A stretch of DNA of 64,000 bases from Piscibacillus sp052246295 (GTDB lineage Bacteria > Bacillota > Bacilli > Bacillales > Alkalibacillaceae): assembly GCA_052246295.1 (NCBI GenBank), contig JBQQCO010000004.1, one strand, 5' to 3'. A program made the position numbers and the translations under genes. Position 1 is the first letter of the stretch. Each line of letters opens with the position of its first letter. Shown here in pieces: positions 26,341-34,274 of the stretch. The notes under the pieces were generated by a model. The model was not told the origin of the DNA. It was given only the letters and a program-made list of their open reading frames with translations, and ran no database searches.

Positions 26341-26711
26341 CTAAGCATTAAATAGCTTTTGATCTAACGATAAAGTTGGTTTGTCAGCGAAAACGAAGTA
26401 TAGTGACATAGCTAATAACAATAGCTCTAATTCGTAGCCTGCCATTTGTCCATCGCCTAAGAAACCAAGTGGAAATTTTGCTATAACAATGGCTCCAAGC
26501 ATAATCACTGCAAGCGCACCACTAATCGTTCTCGTCGCAAAACCAAGGATTAAGGCAATTCCACCTACTAATTCAATAGTTGCAACAAGATAGGCTAATG
26601 CGCCAACCAGGCCTAGGCTGTCAAAATAACCTACTGTATTGGAAATACCTCCCTGAAACTTAACCCTAAAACCAACCTTAAAATGAGCTGGCCAATTTCT
26701 TGCTTGTTCAT
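26341..26711 (-). pseudogene. DoxX-family membrane protein gene with internal deletion
   Basis: The frame starts at ATG 26711 (MNKQEIGQLILRLVLGL), hits a stop after 26 codons, and the rest of a DoxX protein continues in another frame: QGGISNTVGYFDSLGLVG, LAYLVATIELVGGIALILGF and onwards to the TAG at 26341. DoxX proteins normally have a helix segment such as FFxHGxxK between these parts, and it is missing, so a deletion of about 28 bases shifted the frame. The open part still encodes three helices. DoxX proteins act in thiol, quinone or oxidative stress. Upstream lies a dyad-containing promoter. Confidence 0.75.
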
Positions 26712-26737
26712 GTTATCTCCCCCTTAACTTACTTTAT

Positions 26738-26773
26738 GTAACTAACTTTATATTAGTTAGTAACTTATGTCAA
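26738..26773 (-). promoter_or_regulatory. promoter with dyad operator for the DoxX/flavin reductase operon
   Basis: On the minus strand a TTGACA hexamer (26768-26773) is followed by a dyad GTTACTAACT / AGTTAGTTAC (9 of 10 pairs, 26738-26764) that covers the -10 region (TATAAA or TAAAGT). Repression by a dimeric regulator, for example of the MarR or HxlR type that commonly controls DoxX and flavin reductase genes, is inference. Confidence 0.55.
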
Positions 26774-26794
26774 GTAAATAACTACAACTCCATA

Positions 26795-26828
26795 AAAAAA
26801 CTGAGTTCGAAATTTCGAACTCAGTTTT
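26795..26828. terminator. terminator after the YdhG/Fra gene
   Basis: Perfect 13-bp palindrome arms AAACTGAGTTCGAAA / TTTCGAACTCAGTTT with flanking A/T runs; it serves the minus-strand gene ending at 26841. Confidence 0.9.
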
Positions 26829-26840
26829 CGGATCCAAACT

Positions 26841-27212
26841 TTATTTTCTCCAAAACGTCGTGTAGTCTGCCTTATCTATAATATTAAAATCAATTATTTT
26901 CTGTAGTAGAGAATAATTCACTTCATCTTTCCAAGGAATAGGGATCATATGCTTTGTGTAATCGTATCCTGCCTGCTTTATGTCTTCTTCTAAATGTTCA
27001 ATGGTGACCGTTTCAGGAGCTACTGCCATGTGCTTTTTTGAGACACTAAAGGCAATAATAAACGTTCCATGATCCTGGAACATCGGTTGATTCCACTTCA
27101 CAACCGGCTCTAATTTTGGATAACTCTCTTGAATCCAATCCAAAACTTTCTTCAATCTTTCACGGTGTGAAGTATCACTTATAGTTTCTAAAAAATCTTT
27201 ATGAGTTTCCAT
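26841..27212 (-). CDS. frataxin-like iron chaperone (YdhG/DUF1801 type)
   Basis: A 123-residue protein that matches the small DUF1801 family: KLEPVVKWNQPMFQDHGTFI followed by AFSVSKKHMAVAPETV. The B. subtilis relative YdhG (Fra) has a frataxin-like fold and donates iron to iron-sulfur cluster and heme assembly. Length and key Trp/Phe positions agree. AGGAGGT precedes the ATG. It lies 15 bp downstream of the YdeI-like gene in the same direction, so they are probably co-transcribed, and a strong terminator follows. Confidence 0.82.
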   Translation of the reverse strand: METHKDFLETISDTSHRERLKKVLDWIQESYPKLEPVVKWNQPMFQDHGTFIIAFSVSKKHMAVAPETVTIEHLEEDIKQAGYDYTKHMIPIPWKDEVNYSLLQKIIDFNIIDKADYTTFWRK

Positions 27213-27227
27213 TCCCCTTACCTCCTA

Positions 27228-27821
27228 TTAATCGTTCATGCCCTTACCATCAAGTATTTTTTGTATATATTTTTCAACTCTAGCTTGTCGGGTATCAGAT
27301 TTTTTGGCTTTAGAAAAATGCAATAGATAAGCTCTTTGTCGCCCAGGAGTTAATGACTCAAACGCTGTTTTTAATTCTGGCATTTCATCGAATTTGATTT
27401 GTAGCTCTTCAGGTACCGTGTATTGTGTTGTATCTTTAAAATCTACCTTTAAACCAGCTTTCTCTACTTCAATGGCCTGATGAATATAATGTTTAATCTT
27501 GTCTTCATTGTCCACAATTTCTTGAACATCCGTAAAACGAATTTGACGGGCTGATTGAGTGTTTTCCGTTTGTTGAATTAACATGTTATCTAGATCCTTT
27601 AACAAGGCACCTTTATGAAACAACAACGCACAATAATGCTTAAAGCCATGAATAAGCACAACATTGTTCCCATCGTATGTATAACAAGGATGATTCCATT
27701 TAAAGTCTTCCGTTAAGTCACAGTCCAGAACAATCTGTCTTAACTTCGTAAACTCATCTTTCCACTTCTTCTCATTCGTTAAAAATTCATCAACCTTATG
27801 TGTTGTATATGTTTCTGACAT
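27228..27821 (-). CDS. YdeI/OmpD-associated-like family protein
   Basis: A 197-residue protein with an N-terminal DUF1801-like domain (KWNHPCYTYDGNNVVLIHGF at about residues 38-57) and a C-terminal extension with TPGRQRAYLLHFSKAKKSDTR, the typical tail of the YdeI group, which has been linked to bacteriocin or peptide protection by annotation only. The ATG at 27821 is chosen because GAGGTG is spaced seven bases before it. It heads a two-gene unit with the YdhG-like gene. A perfect 16-bp palindrome lies just upstream. Confidence 0.8.
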   Translation of the reverse strand: MSETYTTHKVDEFLTNEKKWKDEFTKLRQIVLDCDLTEDFKWNHPCYTYDGNNVVLIHGFKHYCALLFHKGALLKDLDNMLIQQTENTQSARQIRFTDVQEIVDNEDKIKHYIHQAIEVEKAGLKVDFKDTTQYTVPEELQIKFDEMPELKTAFESLTPGRQRAYLLHFSKAKKSDTRQARVEKYIQKILDGKGMND

Positions 27822-27849
27822 TTTGATACACCTCACATTTTTAAAAATT

Positions 27850-27865
27850 AAACAAACGTTTGTTT
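27850..27865. promoter_or_regulatory. perfect palindrome upstream of the YdeI-like gene
   Basis: AAACAAACGTTTGTTT is a perfect 16-bp palindrome 29-44 bp upstream of the start codon, a position and form typical of a TetR-family operator. No TetR gene is adjacent. Confidence 0.5.
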
Positions 27866-27904
27866 TAATTTGATTCTGATTTAATAGTCTTAATTATAAC
27901 AAAT

Positions 27905-27945
27905 AATTAAGAGGCGTTTGCGCGTGCAAACGCCTAATTTTTTTG
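27905..27945 (+). terminator. strong hairpin bordering the CGACCCC array (copy B)
   Basis: Stem TTAGGCGTTTGC / GCAAACGCCTAA (read either way) with a four-base loop and seven T on the + strand side. No + strand gene is upstream, so its role is not obvious; it may bound a transcript from the array. Confidence 0.75.
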
Positions 27946-27967
27946 AAGATGGTAAACCACCAACGTA

Positions 27968-28085
27968 GATATCGACCCCTCTTTCTAATTTATCGACCCT
28001 ATTTTGGGAAATATCGACCACGAATTTTGTCGACGCGGTAAAAATCGTCTTTTTATCGACCCCTAAAACGATTTTATCGACCTTT
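27968..28085 (+). repeat. composite 21-bp phased array, CGACCCC family (copy B)
   Basis: TCGA cores at 27972, 27993, 28014 (21-bp steps), the extra box GTCGACGCGG at 28029-28038, then cores at 28056 (42 bp from the third) and 28077 (21 bp). The centre reads ATATCGACCACGAATTTT then GTCGACGCGGTAAAAA. Same order and spacing as copies A and C, although the flanking genes run on the minus strand. Confidence 0.92.
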
Positions 28086-28088
28086 ATA

Positions 28089-28125
28089 CTAAAAAAAGAG
28101 CAAACCCTCGTAGGACATGCTCTTC
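28089..28125 (-). terminator. terminator after the dus gene
   Basis: On the minus strand, AAGAGC / GCTCTT arms with a 17-base loop and seven T. Confidence 0.65.
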
Positions 28126-28137
28126 ATAACTATTATA

Positions 28138-29121
28138 TTAGCGCACAGGTTCTTTATAATTGCTTTCATAAGCATCAAGCAGTTCGCGAACTTCATCTGT
28201 CGATTCCGTGCTCATCAACTTGTTTCTAAGCTCACTCGCCCCTCGGAAGCCTTTAACGTAAATTTTAAAGAAACGGCGAAGTGGCTTAAACACTCTTGGT
28301 TCAAGTTCTTCAGAATATTTATCATGAAGATCGAGCTGTAGTCTAAGTAGATCAAGTAATTCCTCACTTGTGTGCTCTTTCTTCTCTTTTTCAAACGCAA
28401 AAGGATTATGGAAAATCCCACGCCCGATCATAACACCATCTACACCATACTTCTCAACGAGTTCAAGTCCCTTCTGACGATCTGGAATATCACCGTTGAT
28501 GGTTAGTAACGTGTGAGGTGCTACTTCGTCACGAAGTTTTTTAATCTCAGGGATTAGCTCCCAGTGAGCCGGCACATTACTCATTTCCTTCTTCGTTCGA
28601 AGGTGAATGGATAAATTCACAATATCCTGTTCTAATAAATGCCTTAACCAATCGTGCCATTCATCGACTCTTGAATAACCAAGTCTGGTTTTAACACTAA
28701 CAGGGAGTCCACCGGCTTTAGCTGCTTGGACAATGTCAGCTGCGACGTCTGGACGACGGATTAATCCGCACCCCTTACCTTTTGTCGCTACATTTGGTGC
28801 AGGACAGCCCATGTTAATATCTACCCCACGATAGCCCATTTCAGCCATTCCGATACTCATTTGACGGAAATATTCAGGTTTATCACCCCAAATATGAGCG
28901 ACAATGGGTTGTTCGTCTTGAGTATATGTCAAACGACCACGCAAGCTATTGCGCCCTTCCGGATGACAATAACTTTCGGTATTCGTAAACTCTGTAAAAA
29001 ACACGTCTGGTCTAGCCGCTTCAGTGATTACATGACGAAACACCACGTCCGTCACAGCTTCCATAGGCGCTAGCACAAAAAACGGCTTCGGCAGCTCATG
29101 CCAAAAATTTTCCTTCATCAT
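28138..29121 (-). CDS. tRNA-dihydrouridine synthase
   Basis: A 327-residue FMN-dependent Dus enzyme, which reduces uridines in tRNA to dihydrouridine with NADPH. Markers are PFFVLAPMEAVTDVVFR at the start, DINMGCPAPNVATKGKGCGL with the catalytic Cys of GCP at about residue 103, and VKTRLGYS and INGDIPDRQKG for FMN. It is of the B. subtilis YfjN type by length and by its neighbour, a YfjO-like RlmCD relative, which lies next to yfjN there as well. GAAAGGG precedes the ATG. It has its own terminator. Confidence 0.92.
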   Translation of the reverse strand: MMKENFWHELPKPFFVLAPMEAVTDVVFRHVITEAARPDVFFTEFTNTESYCHPEGRNSLRGRLTYTQDEQPIVAHIWGDKPEYFRQMSIGMAEMGYRGVDINMGCPAPNVATKGKGCGLIRRPDVAADIVQAAKAGGLPVSVKTRLGYSRVDEWHDWLRHLLEQDIVNLSIHLRTKKEMSNVPAHWELIPEIKKLRDEVAPHTLLTINGDIPDRQKGLELVEKYGVDGVMIGRGIFHNPFAFEKEKKEHTSEELLDLLRLQLDLHDKYSEELEPRVFKPLRRFFKIYVKGFRGASELRNKLMSTESTDEVRELLDAYESNYKEPVR

Positions 29122-29240
29122 ATTTCGAACCCTTTCCTTACAAATCTATATCAATTATATTTGTATAATCTTTAGCCATTATATAATGTAATAGCAATCA
29201 GCAAAAAGTGCAAGGAAATTTAATTAGAAAAATATTCTTT

Positions 29241-30683
29241 TCACTTTAGTTCTAATAACGCCACATTCTCAATATGACTCGTCTGTGGAAACATATCTAC
29301 AGGCTGCATTCGTTTTACGTCATAACCTTTTTTCGTTAAATACTTTAAGTCACGTACTTGTGTCTCTGGATTACAGGAGATGTACACGACTCGAGACGGT
29401 TTTAGTTTTACTAAACTAGATAAAAAAGCTTCATCACTTCCGCTTCGAGGTGGATCTAAAAAGACAACATCTACTTTCTCGCCTTTTGCTGCTAGTTGCG
29501 TCATGTACTCTCCAGCATCAGCTTGGTAAAACCGTGCATTCTGTATGTTGTTACGCTTAGAGTTTCGAATCGCATCTCGAACCGCACCTTTGTTTAATTC
29601 AATTCCGATCACTTTTCCTGCTTGTTTACTTGCGACAAGTCCAATAGTTCCAATTCCGCAGTAAGCATCCACCACTTTTTCTTTACCAGTAAGCCCTGCC
29701 ATCTGAATAGCTTCGTTATAAAGCTTTTCGGTTTGTACAGGGTTAATCTGATAAAAAGATTTAGCTGAGATTTCGAAATCTAATTCACATAACGTGTCAG
29801 TAATCGTCCCTTTTCCGAATAATACTTTTTCTTGATCACCTAAAACCATGCTGTCGCTTCTTTGGTTAATGTTCAGTAAAATAGTCGAGATGTCAGGATG
29901 CTCTTTTCGTAAAGCTTTCACGAAGTTCTTCTTTCCTTTGAATATTGGAGAAGCAACGACAATCACAACCATAATTTCCCCACTCTTCTTACCGACTTTG
30001 ACCATAACGTGTCGTAAAAAGCCTTGCCCTATATCTTCGTTATAAGGTTGTAGCTTAAACGACTTCGCTAAATCCGTGACGGTCTGGATAATTTCATCTG
30101 CCTTCGGGTCATGAATAATGGAGCCTTTCATTGGAATGATTCGATGCGAATTGGGAGCATAACGTCCACTAATAATCTGACGCTTTTTGTTCAGACCAAA
30201 CGTCATGACATTTTTGTTTCGGTAATCATAAGGATGGTCCATCGTTATAATCGGTTCTGGCTTACCGTAAGGCTTCATCAGATCATCTACGACCTTTTGC
30301 TTGAAACGAGTTTGCGCTTCATAGGTCATGTGCTGAATCTGACAACCACCGCATTCATCATCAAACTTTTTAGGTGGTCTCGCCCGATCTTCTGAGGAAT
30401 GAATCAGACGCTTAACTTCAGCATTGAAATAGCGTCCTTTTTTATAAATCGCTACTTCAGCCTTTTCACCCGGAAGTAGTTGTTCAACCTCAAGCTGCTT
30501 CCCATCCCAGTGAATAATGCCTTTCCCTTCATTCGTAAGCCCCTGACAAGTGACTTCAACCGTAGTACTTTTCTTTCCTCGGCTTTGGTTACTTGCACCA
30601 GGCTGTCTGCTTTGTTTTTTAACTTGTTGATTGGGTTTATTATGCGGTCGTTTTCTAGACCGATTGTTATGACGTTTTGACAT
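29241..30683 (-). CDS. RlmCD-type rRNA (uracil-5)-methyltransferase paralogue (YfjO-like)
   Basis: A 480-residue protein: a basic low-complexity start (residues 1-40), a TRAM domain, then the SAM-dependent methyltransferase with DAYCGIGTIGLVAS, FLDPPRSGSDE and the catalytic loop YISCNPETQVRDL. The family methylates U747/U1939 of 23S rRNA. In the [4Fe-4S] region it keeps CGGCQIQHM but has Lys where the first cysteine of the RlmCD neighbour stands, and Ser for the fourth, so the cluster may be lost. The gene lies between dus and the RlmCD paralogue, all on the minus strand. Confidence 0.88.
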   Translation of the reverse strand: MSKRHNNRSRKRPHNKPNQQVKKQSRQPGASNQSRGKKSTTVEVTCQGLTNEGKGIIHWDGKQLEVEQLLPGEKAEVAIYKKGRYFNAEVKRLIHSSEDRARPPKKFDDECGGCQIQHMTYEAQTRFKQKVVDDLMKPYGKPEPIITMDHPYDYRNKNVMTFGLNKKRQIISGRYAPNSHRIIPMKGSIIHDPKADEIIQTVTDLAKSFKLQPYNEDIGQGFLRHVMVKVGKKSGEIMVVIVVASPIFKGKKNFVKALRKEHPDISTILLNINQRSDSMVLGDQEKVLFGKGTITDTLCELDFEISAKSFYQINPVQTEKLYNEAIQMAGLTGKEKVVDAYCGIGTIGLVASKQAGKVIGIELNKGAVRDAIRNSKRNNIQNARFYQADAGEYMTQLAAKGEKVDVVFLDPPRSGSDEAFLSSLVKLKPSRVVYISCNPETQVRDLKYLTKKGYDVKRMQPVDMFPQTSHIENVALLELK

Positions 30684-30814
30684 TTAGATCTACCAACTTT
30701 TCTTCTATGTTTGACACTCTATTATAAGCTACCCAAAGCATTGAGTAAAATATACGTTAACAAAAATAGAGAGACCCTTAATGTAGGTCCCCCTGAATGA
30801 TTAATTTTCCTGTA

Positions 30815-31096
30815 CAACCATAAAAAACTCTTGTAAAAATTCACCCTTTAAACCCGCATTCGACCGTTCGCTTATTAAAAAAGTCTTGAATCAAATCGGT
30901 GTTTTTATCAATTTCTTTCCTCACACATGTTACAAAACTTTATTAATACCATAATAAACTCTTGTAGAAAAACAAGGGAAACCCCTGATATAAAAGGATT
31001 TCCCATTTTTCTTCACACGCTCTTACAAAACTTTTTTCTCATTATTTCGTGTGTTTTTACAACACTTTATTCTTCTTACAAGACTTTATTATGGGG
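30815..31096. repeat. degenerate cluster of TAATAAACTCTTGTA units in both orientations
   Basis: Units resembling TAATAAACTCTTGTAGAAA occur at about 30820 and 30950 (+), and as the reverse complement CTTACAAGACTTTATTA at about 30928, 31022, 31055 and 31075. Spacing is irregular (19, 34 bp and more). It fills most of the 413-bp gap between the two methyltransferase genes. It resembles the other phased arrays in position but lacks their regular period and polarity. Confidence 0.5.
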
Positions 31097-32473
31097 CTAC
31101 ATTTCCAACACCAACTCCGTCACGCTCTCAATGTGATTGCTCTGAGGAAACATGTCGACTGGTTGGATCTGTTTCGCGCTATATCCACCTTCAGCAAGTA
31201 TTTTAATATCGCGAGCTAATGTTGAAGGATTACATGAAACATAAACAATTCTTTTTGGTTTCATATCGATCATGGCTTTAAGTAATTCTTCATCACAGCC
31301 TTTACGAGGTGGATCCACGACGATGACGTCTGGTCCTAGTCCTTGCGCTTTCCACCAAGGCATTACTTTCTCTGCTTCACCAACAAAAAACTCTGCATTA
31401 TCAATATGGTTTCGTTTCGCATTATCCTTCGCGTCGTCAACTGCTTGTGGTACGACTTCGACGCCATAAACTTTCTTCGCATGCTGGGCTAAGAAAAGTG
31501 ATATGCTTCCAATCCCGCAATAAGCATCAATGACCGTTTCATTACCGGTTAAATTCGCAAACTTTAATGCTTGGTCATAGAGGCGCTCGGTTTGTTCAGG
31601 ATTCACCTGAAAGAATGAATGAGCTGAAATTGCAAACTCTAAGTCACCTATTCGATCGATGATGACATCTTCTCCCCATAACGTTTTAGACTCGCGACCC
31701 ATGATGACGTTCGTCTGCTTTGGGTTATAGTTGTGGATGATTCCTTTGATATTAGAGTCCAATGCTTTTATTTTATCAACAAGCTTGTCTTGATGAGGAA
31801 TTTTCTTCGTTTTTGTTACAAGCACTACCATTATCTCGCCTGTATGGTAGCCGGAACGGACGACGATATGACGAATCACACCACGGTGCGTTTCTTCATC
31901 ATACGGCTCGATACCAAGTTCTTCTATAATACCGCTCATTTCACGGACGATATGATCATTCGCCTCGTTTTGAACTGGGCAAGTATCCATATCTATTATA
32001 CGGTGACTGCGTTTTTGATAAAATCCTGTTAACACCTTCCCATCTCGTTCGCCAACAGGAATTTGGACTTTATTACGATAACTCCATGGTTCGTCCATCC
32101 CAATGACAGGGTGCACAGGTACATCCGACATATGCGCAATTTTGTGCATTACATCTTGCACTTGTTTTTGCTTCATCTTAAGCTGGCGTTCGTAAGTCAT
32201 ATGTTGAATCTGGCAACCGCCACATTGGTAAAACACTTCACAAGGTGGCTCGATTCTGTCTTCGCTTGGTTCAATTAATTCAATTAGCTTGCCAAAAGCT
32301 ATATTTTTCTTTACTTTTACGATTTTTACTTTAGCTTTCTCACCCGGCAATCCGTACGGGACAAACACTGGATAACCGTCGATTTTCCCGACGCCATTCC
32401 CTTCATGGGTCAGGTCGACAAATTCTAAATCTATGTATTCATTTTTCTTAACTGGAGCAGCTTTTTTCGCCAT
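31097..32473 (-). CDS. rlmCD: 23S rRNA (uracil-5)-methyltransferase RlmCD
   Basis: A 458-residue enzyme with an N-terminal TRAM domain (residues 10-70: EGNGVGKIDGYPVFV), a complete four-Cys cluster motif (PPCEVFYQCGGCQIQHM and a later Cys in IDMDTCPVQN) and the methyltransferase core: DAYCGIGSISLFLA, VVDPPRKGCDE and VYVSCNPSTLARDI. RlmCD makes 5-methyluridine at two sites of 23S rRNA. It lies directly downstream of dgkB, as yefA follows yerQ in B. subtilis. This full-motif copy is the better candidate for the functional RlmCD. Confidence 0.92.
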   Translation of the reverse strand: MAKKAAPVKKNEYIDLEFVDLTHEGNGVGKIDGYPVFVPYGLPGEKAKVKIVKVKKNIAFGKLIELIEPSEDRIEPPCEVFYQCGGCQIQHMTYERQLKMKQKQVQDVMHKIAHMSDVPVHPVIGMDEPWSYRNKVQIPVGERDGKVLTGFYQKRSHRIIDMDTCPVQNEANDHIVREMSGIIEELGIEPYDEETHRGVIRHIVVRSGYHTGEIMVVLVTKTKKIPHQDKLVDKIKALDSNIKGIIHNYNPKQTNVIMGRESKTLWGEDVIIDRIGDLEFAISAHSFFQVNPEQTERLYDQALKFANLTGNETVIDAYCGIGSISLFLAQHAKKVYGVEVVPQAVDDAKDNAKRNHIDNAEFFVGEAEKVMPWWKAQGLGPDVIVVDPPRKGCDEELLKAMIDMKPKRIVYVSCNPSTLARDIKILAEGGYSAKQIQPVDMFPQSNHIESVTELVLEM

Positions 32474-32565
32474 TTAGATCCGTCCTTCTATCTTTATTAC
32501 TTAAACATTATACGTTAAGACAGGAATTGATTTAAAGTAAGAGCCGCTACATACCGTTAAAATAA

Positions 32566-32593
32566 TTGACAATCACTTAGTCTTGATTATAAT
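32566..32593 (+). promoter_or_regulatory. consensus sigma-A promoter of a probable small RNA
   Basis: TTGACA (32566-32571), 16-bp spacer, TATAAT (32588-32593): both hexamers match consensus, on the + strand, opposite to the flanking genes. Confidence 0.75.
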
Positions 32594-32599
32594 TATAAG

Positions 32600-32770
32600 T
32601 AAATAGTATGATTTTGTATGTGTCACTTTTATGTGGCATATACTTAAATAAGGTGAGATGCTCCAACATCCCACCTCACGCAGTCCTTTAGCAAGATAAG
32701 GCTGTTTTACTCTAATAGTTGTTTTTTTCTTCACTACCTTGCTTCCCCTTTAAGCAAGGTAGTTTATTTT
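32600..32770 (+). ncRNA. probable small RNA of about 170 nt
   Basis: A consensus promoter and a strong terminator (32733-32770) define a transcript with no credible ORF on the strand opposite to dgkB and rlmCD. A 5' hairpin GGTGAGATG / CATCCCACC and the terminator stem ACTACCTTGCTT / AAGCAAGGTAGT are visible. Antitoxin or regulatory functions are possible; the terminator stem contains 13 bases complementary to the leader of the toxin-like gene at 48.4 kb, which could be chance. Confidence 0.55.
32733..32770 (+). terminator. terminator of the small RNA
   Basis: Stem ACTACCTTGCTT / AAGCAAGGTAGT with a 7-base loop and T-rich tail. Confidence 0.9.
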
Positions 32771-32906
32771 TGTCCGAAGTACTGATCCAAATAAATGGAA
32801 GGACAAAAATTTGAGCATCTAATATTCACGAACATATATTCGGTTTTAGTAATAAAAAAGCAATTCATTAGGGCCACTATCTCCCCCAAAATGAATTGCT
32901 CTTTTT

Positions 32907-33806
32907 TTATTCTATCTCTTCTTTTGGTAAGAAAAATTCAATATGTTTGTGTAAAACTTCGAATGTTCCTGGTAAGTTGCCACCATACTCACCATCTAAA
33001 TTAAGCTGCATCGTTTCAGCTGCTGGTGTGACTTTGATTCGATTCGCGTGTGCATAGATGACGTGATCATCATCAATATGCTGACCTCGTAACGCTTTAT
33101 TGGCAAGTAACACAAACTCAGCGAGATTAATTTTCCTTAAAATCATAAGGTCAAAGTACCCATCATCCATCGTTGCATGTGGCGCCAACTTCTCAAATCC
33201 TCCAACTGAATTCGAGTTTGAGACTAAGAACAACATAATTTCGTCTTCGAATACTTGATCGTCGTATTCAATACGAACTTTGGTTGGCCTTAATGATGGA
33301 AGCATTTCAATTCCTTTTAAGTAATAAGCCAGCTGGCCAAGTACTGTCTTAAGCTTACTTGGAACTTCATACGTTAGTTCTGTCAACTTACCGCCACCTG
33401 CGATGTTCATAAAGTGGTGGTCATTAACACGGCCGATATCTAATTGTTTCGTGTGGCCTTCAACAATGATTTTTAACGCACGTCTAAAATCACGTGGAAC
33501 GCGAATTGCTCTTGCGAAATCATTTGTAGTCCCCATTGGTAAAATCCCTAGCTTCGGTCGGTGCTCTGCTCTTGCCATGCCGTCCACGACTTCGTTCACG
33601 GTACCGTCCCCACCTGCTGCTACGATTAAATCAAATTCTCGTTCACAGGCAAGTTTTGCAGCATCTCTAGCGCACCCGTCCCCTGTTGTTGCGTGAGCGG
33701 ACGTTTCAAATCCGGCAATTTCTAATGTTTCAAGAACTTCTGGCAATGCTTTTCGCATTGCTTCTCGACCTGAAGTTGGGTTGTAAATGATTCGAGCTCG
33801 TTTCAT
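32907..33806 (-). CDS. dgkB: diacylglycerol kinase DgkB
   Basis: A 299-residue lipid kinase. The N-terminus KRARIIYNPTSGREAMRKAL and the ATP/Mg loop VAAGGDGTVNEVV are the hallmarks, and PMGTTNDFARAI follows. DgkB (YerQ) phosphorylates diacylglycerol released by lipoteichoic acid synthesis and returns it to phospholipid. The start at 33806 is chosen because AAGGTGAG precedes that ATG and because relatives begin at MKRARI. It is followed by rlmCD as in B. subtilis, but the small-RNA locus now lies between the two on the other strand. Confidence 0.95.
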   Translation of the reverse strand: MKRARIIYNPTSGREAMRKALPEVLETLEIAGFETSAHATTGDGCARDAAKLACEREFDLIVAAGGDGTVNEVVDGMARAEHRPKLGILPMGTTNDFARAIRVPRDFRRALKIIVEGHTKQLDIGRVNDHHFMNIAGGGKLTELTYEVPSKLKTVLGQLAYYLKGIEMLPSLRPTKVRIEYDDQVFEDEIMLFLVSNSNSVGGFEKLAPHATMDDGYFDLMILRKINLAEFVLLANKALRGQHIDDDHVIYAHANRIKVTPAAETMQLNLDGEYGGNLPGTFEVLHKHIEFFLPKEEIE

Positions 33807-33878
33807 ACTCTCACCTTCTGTCACAATTGCTTATCTCTCTCAAGCATACTCCTATTTTATAAATAATGGAAGTACTTT

Positions 33879-34247
33879 TTACTGCCATTCTAAAATCTCA
33901 ATCCGATTTCCAAATGGGTCTGCGACGTAGATTCGGTCTGCACCTGGCAGCTTATCATCTTGTTTATAAGCAATGCCTTGTTGGTCGAGATGACCCATGA
34001 GCCCCTTTAGTCCGTTTATTTCTAATGCTGGGTGTGCTTTCTTAGCTGGGTTAAACGGTTCTTCAACACCGATGTGAATTTGAATGTCACCACGTTCAAA
34101 CCAAACTCCACCGTTTTTCTTCAGTGCTTCTGGCTTCTCAACTTCTTCAAAACCTAACGCATCAATAAAAAACTTTCTAGCTTCGTCTTCTGAACCTCGT
34201 GGTGCCGCTAATTGTACATGATCGATTTGCTTGAATGTAAAACTCAT
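33879..34247 (-). CDS. VOC-family (glyoxalase-like) protein
   Basis: A 122-residue protein of the vicinal-oxygen-chelate fold, beginning FKQIDHVQLAAPRGSEDEAR and ending RIYVADPFGNRIEILEW. Metal ligands His9 and a C-terminal Glu are present, with another His at the middle strand (IQIHIGVEE). VOC proteins include glyoxalases, dioxygenases and antibiotic-resistance proteins; which one cannot be told. The gene follows gatB by 27 bp in the same direction, so it may be part of the gatCAB transcript, but a metabolic link is not apparent. Confidence 0.88.
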   Translation of the reverse strand: MSFTFKQIDHVQLAAPRGSEDEARKFFIDALGFEEVEKPEALKKNGGVWFERGDIQIHIGVEEPFNPAKKAHPALEINGLKGLMGHLDQQGIAYKQDDKLPGADRIYVADPFGNRIEILEWQ

Positions 34248-34274
34248 TCCCCAGCATCCCCTCTCAAATTTGAA

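Noticed and set aside
32655..32700. 13-codon ORF inside the small RNA
   Set aside because: The GGTG before its ATG is too close, and the ATG lies in a hairpin stem.
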